A stretch of 10,754 bases of DNA, taken from contig DJWQ01000141.1 in assembly GCA_002441045.1 (NCBI GenBank), positions 1 through 10,754 on the forward strand, in the 5' to 3' direction. Below the pieces are notes generated by a model. The model was not told the DNA's origin and ran no database searches. It saw nothing but the letters and a program-made list of their open reading frames with translations. The stretch comes from Firmicutes bacterium UBA6226 (GTDB taxonomy: Bacteria; Bacillota_A; Clostridia; Peptostreptococcales; Acidaminobacteraceae). A program made the position numbers and the translations under genes. Positions 1 through 5,850 of the stretch are shown in pieces (position 1 is the stretch's first letter; the number at the start of each line of letters is the position of its first letter).

Positions 1-357
1 TGGGTCATGACCATAGGTATTATCCCAAGTGTGATCTTGATTCCACTTTTTCTAAAAAAAATACAAAGTGGTCTGGAATCAGTAAAGAAAAAGGATGAGA
101 AGTGGGGCGAGCTCTTTGTGACAGCGATCTTTCTCGGTATGATTTCAGCCTTTCTGGGGGTTGTATTTGCAGATATAAGAGAAGGTCTAAAAGGATTTAT
201 CCCTATATTTGTCTTGCTGAGCTCTGCTGCGATTATGATGATCTGCGGTCTTTTACTGAAAAAGTACAAGCTCAGGTGGCTTCAGGACTACGCGTTGCCA
301 TTTAGTATACTCGGTGCAATGGGGTTCGCTATCCTCATAACGCACGCAATCGTTTAG
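1..357 (+). CDS. Multipass membrane protein, C-terminal part (possibly DUF5058-like)
   Basis: The reading frame is open from base 1 (Trp-Val before the first Met at base 7), so this is the C-terminal end of a longer protein whose start lies outside the window. The visible 118 residues hold about four hydrophobic segments separated by short charged loops (Lys-rich after segment 1, and KKYKLRWL before the last). That is typical of a polytopic inner-membrane protein with positive-inside loops. The pattern of a membrane protein ending in a WLxxxALxxxxxxGM-like last helix, followed by a second polytopic protein, recalls the DUF5058 family, but this is from memory and unconfirmed. Its stop codon overlaps the ribosome binding site of the next membrane gene, so the two are co-expressed and probably form one transporter-like complex. 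Substrate unknown. Confidence 0.75.
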   Translation, partial: WVMTIGIIPSVILIPLFLKKIQSGLESVKKKDEKWGELFVTAIFLGMISAFLGVVFADIREGLKGFIPIFVLLSSAAIMMICGLLLKKYKLRWLQDYALPFSILGAMGFAILITHAIV

Positions 358-369
358 GGGGTGCTTTAT

Positions 370-1083
370 ATGTCTAATTTTAATCAGAAAGCTAAATCAA
401 AGGCACCTAAGTCAAAGGCACCTAAGCCCTACGAAACCTCAGTGCATACCTTCGGACGGGTCTGGATGCTTTGTGCATTTTTTATGATGCTTGGCATCCC
501 AGTGCTGATCAGCACTTTTTTCAGTGCGTGGCCAGCGGCAAGTAGTGTGATAAAAGGATTATTAGGTGTAGCGCCAATCTTCTGGACAGTGGCGGTTATT
601 GAGATATTAACTTATACGCCGATGCTTGGCTCTGGTGGCTCTTATCTCGGGTTTGTTACGGGTAATTTGACGAACTTAAAAGTACCATGCGCACTCTATG
701 CCATGGAAAATGCAAAGGTGAGTCAAGGGACATTAGAGGGCGAGGTTATCTCGACCATAGCCATTGCGACCTCTTCCATCGTAACGACACTGATTATTGC
801 TTTAGGTGTGTTGCTTCTGACGCCGCTTACACCGATTTTAAATTCTGAACTACTAAAGCCTGCTTTTGATAACATTCTACCTGCACTGTTCGGTGGACTT
901 GCAGTCGTCTATGTTAGCAAAAACTGGAAAATTGCATTGGCACCCTTGATATTCATGTGCCTCCTATTCATTTTCGTGCCTTCACTGGCGAGCTCTGTGT
1001 CAGTTTTGGTGCCAGTCGGGGCTTTAATCGCCATTATTACAGCGCGGATTTTGTATAAAAAGGGTTTACTAGAGGACAAATAA
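370..1083 (+). CDS. Polytopic membrane protein, putative transporter partner
   Basis: A 237-residue membrane protein of unknown function. The start is placed at ATG 370 rather than the in-frame GTG 361, because AGGGGGTG at 356-363 lies 6 bases before 370 and would overlap a start at 361. A basic cytoplasmic N-terminus contains SKAPK twice (residues 10-19, from a perfect 15-bp tandem repeat). Predicted membrane segments lie near residues 31-50, 63-82, 126-150, 168-183, 187-205 and 208-227. The loop at residues 86-107 is rich in Gly and polar residues (LGSGGSYLGFVTGN) and is the likeliest functional site. It sits between a membrane protein and an M20 peptidase with 12- and 9-base gaps, which suggests a transporter delivering a peptide or acyl-amino acid to that enzyme. 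The transport role is inferred from context only. Confidence 0.85.
   Translation: MSNFNQKAKSKAPKSKAPKPYETSVHTFGRVWMLCAFFMMLGIPVLISTFFSAWPAASSVIKGLLGVAPIFWTVAVIEILTYTPMLGSGGSYLGFVTGNLTNLKVPCALYAMENAKVSQGTLEGEVISTIAIATSSIVTTLIIALGVLLLTPLTPILNSELLKPAFDNILPALFGGLAVVYVSKNWKIALAPLIFMCLLFIFVPSLASSVSVLVPVGALIAIITARILYKKGLLEDK
397..426 (+). repeat. Perfect 15-bp tandem repeat inside the membrane protein gene
   Basis: TCAAAGGCACCTAAG occurs twice in direct tandem (397-411 and 412-426). It is in frame and encodes SKAPK-SKAPK in the basic N-terminal tail. Because the unit is a multiple of three, copy-number change would lengthen or shorten the tail without a frameshift. Confidence 0.9.
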
Positions 1084-1092
1084 AGGGAGTGG

Positions 1093-2445
1093 ATGACAGT
1101 GAGTAACGATAATATTAAAGAAAAATTTTCTAAAGCATCTAGAATTTTGCGGTTTCAAGAATTAATCAAAATAAAGACCGTTTCATATAACGATCCTGAA
1201 AAAATTGACTTTGCTGTTTTCAAGCAGTTTGAAGACACATTAGAACGATTATATCCAAGCATACATGCATCCTGTCAGAAAACACATCATGGACCAACGG
1301 GCATCTTGTTTCATCTCAAAGGTCAAGAAGCAGGCGCGCCAATTGTTTTGATGTCACACTATGACGTTGTGCCAGTGAACGAGGAGCTTTGGACGGTGCC
1401 AGCATTTGATGCGGTCATCAAGGAGGATGCCATCTGGGGTAGGGGAACACTGGATACAAAAGGGACACTTTTTGCCGTTATGGAATCGGTGGAAGAAAAT
1501 CTCGATCAGGGGTTCATCCCGAAAAACGACATCTATCTTTCGTTTTCAGGCGATGAAGAAATTTCAGGAGATTCAGCACCGAGTATCGTTCGTTATCTCA
1601 AATCGATAGACATAGAGCCCGCGCTTGTTCTGGATGAGGGCGGTGCTGTCGTAGAGGAGGTATTCCCTGGTCTTAAGAAGCCATGCGCACTGATCGGCGT
1701 TGGAGAAAAAGGGTATTTGGACATTTCCATTAGTCTTGAGGGGCAGGGGGGCCACTCATCGGCACCGCCAGCACAGACTTTGGTGACGCGACTTGCAAAG
1801 GTGCTCATAAAGCTGGAGAAAAATCCTCTTAATGCGCATTTTACACCGCCAGTGAGCGATATGTTTAAGACACTTGGCAAGGAATCAGAAGGCGTATACA
1901 AATTCATCTTTAAGCATCTGAGAGCTTTTTCACCTGTATTAAAATGGTATTTTACAAAGCAAGGTGGCGAGATGAACGCCATGATTCGCACCACAATAGC
2001 ACCAACTAAGATGACAGGCAGTCAAGCCTTTAATGTTATGCCGCCTGTTGCGAGTATCGGCTTAAATCTTAGAATTTTGGGTACGGATAAGATAGATGAT
2101 GTGATTGCGCACATCAAAAAAGTAAGTGGTGAGCCTGATCTTATCGTGACCGTCCATGAGCGTCGAGAGGCGTCACCGGATTCGCCTTCTGACAGCACAG
2201 GGTTTATAAACGTGAAAAATGCTATTGAAGCCATATGGCCGAATGCAGTGGTTTCACCGTATTTGATGCTTGCAGGAAGTGATTCAAGACATTTTTGTGA
2301 GGTGTCGAAAAACGTGCTTCGCTTTTCAGCGATGACGCTAACAAAGACAGAAAGGGGCCTCATCCACAGCAATGATGAGCGCATTACCATCAAAGGGCTT
2401 TTAGAGGCAGTGGACTTTTACAAAGCTTTACTCAAACATTATTAA
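1093..2445 (+). CDS. M20 family metallopeptidase (PM20D1/CPS1-like)
   Basis: A 450-residue zinc-dependent amidohydrolase or carboxypeptidase, full length for the family. Visible catalytic elements in order: SHYDVVPV (metal ligand His89, Asp91), WGRGTLDTKG (bridging Asp121), SGDEEISG (catalytic Glu155 and metal Glu156), LDEGG (Asp181), GGHSSAP (His221, opening the lid/dimerisation domain), and GLIHSNDER (metal ligand His425). The SHYDVVPV and WGRGTLDTKG forms are closest to the CPS1/PM20D1 Gly-X carboxypeptidase branch rather than to ArgE or DapE. No signal peptide is present, so it acts in the cytoplasm. ATG 1093 follows GGGAG (1085-1089) by only 3 bases. GTG 1099, two codons on, has a more usual 9-base spacing and is an alternative start. 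It follows the two membrane genes in one operon. The exact substrate cannot be read from the sequence. Confidence 0.93.
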   Translation: MTVSNDNIKEKFSKASRILRFQELIKIKTVSYNDPEKIDFAVFKQFEDTLERLYPSIHASCQKTHHGPTGILFHLKGQEAGAPIVLMSHYDVVPVNEELWTVPAFDAVIKEDAIWGRGTLDTKGTLFAVMESVEENLDQGFIPKNDIYLSFSGDEEISGDSAPSIVRYLKSIDIEPALVLDEGGAVVEEVFPGLKKPCALIGVGEKGYLDISISLEGQGGHSSAPPAQTLVTRLAKVLIKLEKNPLNAHFTPPVSDMFKTLGKESEGVYKFIFKHLRAFSPVLKWYFTKQGGEMNAMIRTTIAPTKMTGSQAFNVMPPVASIGLNLRILGTDKIDDVIAHIKKVSGEPDLIVTVHERREASPDSPSDSTGFINVKNAIEAIWPNAVVSPYLMLAGSDSRHFCEVSKNVLRFSAMTLTKTERGLIHSNDERITIKGLLEAVDFYKALLKHY

Positions 2446-2479
2446 GATGTGAATAGATACAATTGAAACACTCGGAGGA

Positions 2480-2502
2480 CATTCGCATTTGAATGGTATA
2501 AA
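2480..2502 (+). promoter_or_regulatory. Possible extended -10 promoter for the SRAP gene with a small inverted repeat
   Basis: The 98-base gap after the peptidase gene contains TGGTATAAA (2494-2502), an extended -10 match without a good -35 hexamer. It is preceded by and overlaps a 5-bp inverted repeat, CATTC-N6-GAATG (2480-2495). No Gram-positive LexA box (GAAC-N4-GTTC) and no convincing terminator are visible in this gap, so read-through from the upstream operon is also possible. Confidence 0.3.
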
Positions 2503-2543
2503 GCATTAAACAAATTCATTTAAACAAGTTGGGAGGAGTGTCT

Positions 2544-3164
2544 ATGTGCGGTCGATTTTATCTCGATGCAGACGCAGAATTTTTACTCAATTATTTTAAA
2601 ATCAAGTATAAACCGGCTGTGATCATTCCCAAAGATACAGTATTTCCTGCACAAAGTGCGCCAGTTGTGATAGAGCATAAAAATGAAAGGCGTTTTGGAC
2701 AGATGAATTGGGGTTTTAGAAGACCTGAAGATAAAAGAGTCATCTTTAACAGTCGCTCTGAGGGCATCTTTGACAAGTGGTTATTTAAAGAGGCCATAAG
2801 GTCGAAAAGATGTGTGGTACCAGCCACGGGTTTCTATGAATGGAATGCTGAAAAAACAGGCTATTCGGTTGAACTTCCCGATCATGCATTAATGTGTTTT
2901 GCGGGAATTTACAGAAAGCAGCTGAATAAAAATGGTGAAGAAGAATGGGCATTTAGCATCGTCACAAGGGAAGCGAATGCAGATATGCATCAGATTCATG
3001 AAAGAATGCCGTTGATACTAAAGCCAGAAGAAGTTGACCTTTGGTTAAGTGAAGCATCGGATGAATCAAAGATTACCTCTGTACTAAGTGCAGATATCGG
3101 GGCGTTATTACTCTCTTTAAAGGATCAACCTTCGGATCTAGGACAGATAAGACTCGATATTTAA
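2544..3164 (+). CDS. SRAP domain protein (YedK/HMCES family), abasic-site DNA shield
   Basis: A 206-residue SOS-response-associated peptidase family protein. Family members form a thiazolidine crosslink between Cys2 and an abasic site in single-stranded DNA. ATG 2544 is the start because it puts the essential Cys directly after Met (MCGRF) and has GGGAGGAG (2531-2538) 5 bases upstream. The longer frame from TTG 2529 would bury the catalytic Cys. Expected active-site residues are all present: Cys2, Asn69 in FNSRSEG, Glu99 in GFYEW, and His152 in HERMP; the WGF motif (56-58) is also there. Length is typical for bacterial members. It lies alone between the peptidase operon and the T-box-controlled synthetase, with no SOS partner (imuB, dnaE2, lexA) in view. 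Cytoplasmic, acting at stalled replication forks (family knowledge). Confidence 0.95.
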   Translation: MCGRFYLDADAEFLLNYFKIKYKPAVIIPKDTVFPAQSAPVVIEHKNERRFGQMNWGFRRPEDKRVIFNSRSEGIFDKWLFKEAIRSKRCVVPATGFYEWNAEKTGYSVELPDHALMCFAGIYRKQLNKNGEEEWAFSIVTREANADMHQIHERMPLILKPEEVDLWLSEASDESKITSVLSADIGALLLSLKDQPSDLGQIRLDI

Positions 3165-3172
3165 GTCCTGTC

Positions 3173-3201
3173 TTGACAAGTTAAAACACATTTGTTATGA
3201 T
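3173..3201 (+). promoter_or_regulatory. Consensus sigma-A promoter of the synthetase leader
   Basis: TTGACA (3173-3178) and TATGAT (3196-3201) are separated by 17 bases, a nearly perfect housekeeping promoter. Transcription should begin around 3207-3209, immediately ahead of the T-box leader. The -35 box lies only 8 bases after the stop codon of the SRAP gene. Confidence 0.85.
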
Positions 3202-3207
3202 ACTGCC

Positions 3208-3430
3208 AATACCAATGATCGAAAGAGTACATCTAACAGAGCTTAAGCGAGTGAGGAAGTGGTGTGAGCCTCATAGTGAAACGAGATGGAAAGACATTCG
3301 TAAGGTGCATTTTTGAAATGAGTAGAAAATGCCGTAACCCACGTTATAGGGATTAAAGGACTTTTGTTAAAGTAGGATGGTACCGTGAAGACACCTTCGC
3401 TCCTATATGGGGCGGAGGTTTTATTTTTTT
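3208..3430 (+). promoter_or_regulatory. T-box riboswitch leader, Asp (GAC) specifier
   Basis: A transcription-attenuation T-box that senses uncharged tRNA. Stem I starts with CGAA (3220-3223) pairing with TTCG (3297-3300). The specifier loop follows, with the AGTA S-turn on the 5' side (3226-3229) and GAAAGACA (3289-3296) on the 3' side. CATCT (3230-3234) pairs with AGATG (3284-3288), and the distal hairpin is TGAGG/CCTCA with a GGTGTGAG loop. The best specifier is GAC at 3293-3295, followed by A, matching tRNA-Asp. Further helices are GCATTTT/AAAATGC (3307-3332) and TAACCC/GGG-A-TTA (3335-3355). The T-box proper is AGGATGGTACCGTG (3374-3387), with UGGU (3378-3381) as the acceptor-end contact. 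It departs from the AGGGTGGNACCGCG consensus. An intrinsic terminator follows. Downstream is an aspartyl-tRNA synthetase, consistent with the codon. Confidence 0.9.
3393..3430 (+). terminator. Terminator 1 of the T-box leader
   Basis: ACCTTCGCTCC (3393-3403) pairs along its whole length with GGGGCGGAGGT (3409-3419), using G-U pairs, around a TATAT loop. It is followed by a T-rich tract ending at 3430. The 5' arm overlaps the strand that would form the first antiterminator (CAC 3392-3394 and the next bases), so the two folds are mutually exclusive. Confidence 0.88.
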
Positions 3431-3489
3431 GGTATTACACATATGAAAGACTTACATTTTTAATATTTCGTAGGTGTTTTGTGATTTAA

Positions 3490-3558
3490 TAAAAGTTGAA
3501 ATAGGGTGGCACCGCGTATTCGTACGCCCCTTGAACAGTCGTTCGAGGGGTGTTTTTT
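3490..3558 (+). promoter_or_regulatory. Second T-box antiterminator/terminator module lacking Stem I
   Basis: A second canonical T-box element lies about 70 bases after the first terminator. AGGG (3503-3506), the 7-base bulge TGGCACC (3507-3513), and GCGTA (3514-3518) fold with TACGC (3523-3527) through a UUCG tetraloop. CCCT (3528-3531) closes on AGGG, giving a textbook antiterminator. The UGGC contact matches an acceptor end with discriminator G73, as in bacterial tRNA-Asp and tRNA-Asn (family knowledge). The 60 bases between terminator 1 and this module are too short for a Stem I. They hold at most a weak hairpin (CTTAC 3451-3455 with GTAGG 3470-3474). This is therefore a partial duplicate. 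It could be switched by the tRNA held by the upstream Stem I, or be a remnant. Confidence 0.85.
3524..3558 (+). terminator. Terminator 2 of the T-box leader
   Basis: ACGCCCCTTGAAC (3524-3536) pairs over 13 bases, with two wobble pairs, with GTTCGAGGGGTGT (3541-3553) around an AGTC loop. It is followed by six Ts (3553-3558). Its 5' arm shares TACGC and CCCT with the second antiterminator, so antitermination must disrupt it. It lies 59 bases before the synthetase start codon. Confidence 0.9.
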
Positions 3559-3617
3559 ATAGCCACAAATGCATTGTGGTCATCCCCTCATACAAAAGTA
3601 AAGAGAGGAGAAACGAT

Positions 3618-4997
3618 ATGAAAGAAACAAAAGGACTAAAACGAACTCTTATTGACAGTCTTAAAAAACCAGTAACTGAAAGTGAAAACAACCTGTTGGA
3701 ATCGAAAACAGATTCAAAATCAAAGGCTGAACTAATCGTTAATAAAGATGAAACCATATGCTTGATGGGCTGGGTGCACCGAATCAAACGTCTAAAAACC
3801 GTTGTGTTCATTATTTTAAGAGACCGATCTGGACTCGTTCAATGCGCCTTTGTACCTGAAGTAATTGAGCCGCTATCACTAACACTTGAAACCGTCGTTA
3901 GCTTAACGGGAAAAATAGTAAAGGGGAAAAATGACTATGCTGACTTTGAAATTGCTGGTGAAAGCATAGAAGTTTTAAACCCTGCAGCTAGCGAACTGCC
4001 TGTAGTGGTAAACGGTAAAGAAATTGAGGTTCAGTTGGAAACGCTACTCAAGCATCGCGTTCTTGGACTTAGACATCCGAAGGAACAAGCGATATTTAGA
4101 GTTCAGAGCCTTATTGGTGAGGGTTTCAGGCAATTTTTAAGTACACAAGGTTTTACAGAGATTCACTCGCCAAAACTGGTGAAGGAAGGTGCTGAAGGCG
4201 GTGCCAATGTCTTTAAGCTCGATTATTTTGGTGAAACTGCTTATCTCGCGCAAAGTCCTCAATTTTATAAACAAATGATGGTCATCTCTGGTATGGAACG
4301 CGTCTTTGAGGTGGGTTCCGTCTTTCGAGCAGAGGCACACAGTACCAGTCGCCATCTGAACGAGTATGTCAGCCTTGACCTTGAAATGGGTTTTATTTTT
4401 CATGAATCAGAATTAATGCGACTTGAAACGGAGCTTTTAAACTCTATAATTAAAAGCCTTAAAGAAAAGGGAAATCATGAACTTACATTATTGGAGGTAA
4501 CTTTGCCTGAAGTACCAGATGAAATCCCACATATAAAGCTGTCTGATGCGATAGCGATTTTAAAAGAAAAGTATGGTAAGACTGAGCTGGAAGGCGATCT
4601 AGACCCCGAAGGTGAAAAGTTGATCAGTCAATTCATTTACGAGACGACGGGATCAGAATTTCTTTTCTTAACCCACTATCCAAAGCGCAAAAGACCAATG
4701 TATACGATGCCTTGCGGTGAGGAAGAAACGCACAGCTTTGACTTACTGTTTAGAGGGATGGAGATCACGACTGGGGGCAGAAGGATTCATAGTTTAGAGA
4801 TGCTCATCCAGTCAATGAAAGAAAAAGGATTGGATCCTGAACAGTATGAAAGTTATCTGGAAGCCTTCAGATATGGTGCGCCACCTCATGGTGGATTAGC
4901 GATTGGACTTGAAAGATTGACTGCGCTCTTACTTGGTTTTAGTAATATAAGACGAACTTCCTTATTCCCAAGGGATGGACAACGATTGGTTCCTTAG
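3618..4997 (+). CDS. aspS: Aspartyl-tRNA synthetase, archaeal/eukaryal type
   Basis: A class IIb synthetase of 459 residues that charges tRNA-Asp with aspartate, and perhaps tRNA-Asn if non-discriminating. The start is ATG 3618 with AGAGGAG at 3604-3610. The open frame reaching back to 3474 crosses the second T-box terminator and is not coding. Domains: a variable N-terminal part (1-45), an OB-fold anticodon-binding domain (about 46-120, GWVHRIK), and a catalytic domain with QSPQFYKQ (212-219), motif 2 FRAEAHSTSRHLNE (236-249) and motif 3 GLAIGLERLT (426-435), ending FPRD-GQRLVP. The large GAD insertion of bacterial AspRS is absent, and the motifs match archaeal AspRS rather than AsnRS (which usually has RAENSNT). 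A Lys/Glu/Ser-rich stretch (17-40) before the OB fold is longer than in archaeal proteins as I recall them. Expression is controlled by the upstream T-box. Confidence 0.94.
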   Translation: MKETKGLKRTLIDSLKKPVTESENNLLESKTDSKSKAELIVNKDETICLMGWVHRIKRLKTVVFIILRDRSGLVQCAFVPEVIEPLSLTLETVVSLTGKIVKGKNDYADFEIAGESIEVLNPAASELPVVVNGKEIEVQLETLLKHRVLGLRHPKEQAIFRVQSLIGEGFRQFLSTQGFTEIHSPKLVKEGAEGGANVFKLDYFGETAYLAQSPQFYKQMMVISGMERVFEVGSVFRAEAHSTSRHLNEYVSLDLEMGFIFHESELMRLETELLNSIIKSLKEKGNHELTLLEVTLPEVPDEIPHIKLSDAIAILKEKYGKTELEGDLDPEGEKLISQFIYETTGSEFLFLTHYPKRKRPMYTMPCGEEETHSFDLLFRGMEITTGGRRIHSLEMLIQSMKEKGLDPEQYESYLEAFRYGAPPHGGLAIGLERLTALLLGFSNIRRTSLFPRDGQRLVP

Positions 4998-5013
4998 AAA
5001 AGAAATGTAAAAA

Positions 5014-5062
5014 GGCTTCAAAATGATTACGATAATAGAATCATTTTGAAGCCATATTTTTT
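5014..5062. terminator. Bidirectional intrinsic terminator between convergent genes
   Basis: GGCTTCAAAATGATT (5014-5028) and its exact reverse complement (5039-5053) form a 15-bp perfect stem around a 10-base loop. On the plus strand it is followed by ATATTTTTTG. On the minus strand the AAAAA at 5009-5013 reads as a U-tract. It therefore serves both the synthetase and the converging ABC operon. Confidence 0.93.
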
Positions 5063-5092
5063 GTTACTCACCAGATAATTAACATATTGTGT

Positions 5093-5127
5093 GTCATTAA
5101 ATATTAAGAGAGTCATTAAATATTTAA
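5093..5127. repeat. Short direct repeat, 19-bp period
   Basis: GTCATTAAATATTAA (5093-5107) recurs as GTCATTAAATATTTAA (5112-5127) in the AT-rich gap between the terminator and the ATPase stop codon. It has no evident function. It could be a local duplication. Confidence 0.6.
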
Positions 5128-5157
5128 CTTTCTTAGAGTATTAAGTGTTTCATAAAA

Positions 5158-5850
5158 TCAAAATATCTTCGAGAAATCACTAAAGATACGACCGTCTTTG
5201 ATTTCAATAATCCGATCAGTTTTCTCGGCGATACGACGATCATGTGTGATGATAACAAAGGTTGTGTTAAAGTCTTTGTGGATTTCCCTAAGGAGCTCGT
5301 AAACTTGTTCCGTTGTCTCACTGTCTAGATTACCTGTAGGTTCATCTGCAAGAATTAACTTAGGTTGATTAATCAGAGACCTTGCAATAGCAGTTCTTTG
5401 CTGTTGACCACCAGACATATTGCCAGCGAGATTGTTTTTAACCTTAGTCAAGCCTACTAGCTCCAGCAACTCCTCTGCACGATCGTTAAGTTTTTTATCG
5501 ATTTTCTTGCCTTTAATATAATATGGCATTAGTACATTCTCTAGTGCTGTAAATTCAGGTAAAAGATAATGAAACTGAAACACAAAACCAATGGTTTGAT
5601 TTCTCAGTTTTGCCAGGGCATTAGCTTTCATCTTGGACGTCTCTATGCCATCTATCAAAACCTGACCATTTGACGGTTTATCTAAGGTCCCAATCAGGTT
5701 GAGGAGCGTACTTTTTCCACTCCCTGAAGCACCAATAATGCCATTAAACGAGCCTTGTGTGATATTTAGATCGACCTCGTGTAAGACCTTAGTTTTAACA
5801 GAGGTGCCATATATCTTAGAAACTTTTCTGAGTTCAATTAAATTAGCCAT
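5158..5850 (-). CDS. ABC transporter ATP-binding protein, LolD/MacB type
   Basis: A 230-residue nucleotide-binding subunit, full length for the LolD/MacB/FtsE-like class. Walker A is GASGSGKST (40-48), the Q-loop Gln is at 92 (VFQFHYLLPEFTALENV), the signature is MSGGQQQR (145-152), Walker B is LILADEP (165-171) with catalytic Glu170, the D-loop is GNLD, and the switch His is 203 (ITHD). The DEPTGNLDS form and QFHxLLPEFTALENV Q-loop are hallmarks of this class, whose members power mechanotransmission rather than classical import. Start ATG has GGAGGT 8 bases upstream (minus-strand 5864-5859). The start overlaps the stop of the permease gene by 8 bases (ATGGCTAA), so it is translationally coupled. 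It is the last gene of the three-gene minus-strand operon. Confidence 0.95.
   Translation of the reverse strand: MANLIELRKVSKIYGTSVKTKVLHEVDLNITQGSFNGIIGASGSGKSTLLNLIGTLDKPSNGQVLIDGIETSKMKANALAKLRNQTIGFVFQFHYLLPEFTALENVLMPYYIKGKKIDKKLNDRAEELLELVGLTKVKNNLAGNMSGGQQQRTAIARSLINQPKLILADEPTGNLDSETTEQVYELLREIHKDFNTTFVIITHDRRIAEKTDRIIEIKDGRIFSDFSKIF

Noticed and set aside
2474..2508. Shine-Dalgarno-like GGAGG followed by a very short frame (TTG 2489 to TAA)
   Set aside because: Six codons from a TTG start with no leader-peptide features or terminator nearby; probably chance.
2529..2543. TTG start five codons upstream for the SRAP gene
   Set aside because: It would cover the ribosome binding site and would move the catalytic Cys away from position 2.
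2446..2543. LexA/SOS box upstream of the SRAP gene
   Set aside because: No GAAC-N4-GTTC or near match could be found in the gap.
3474..3617. 48-codon upstream extension of the AspRS reading frame
   Set aside because: It passes straight through the second T-box antiterminator and terminator. ATG 3618 has a good ribosome binding site and fits the family start.
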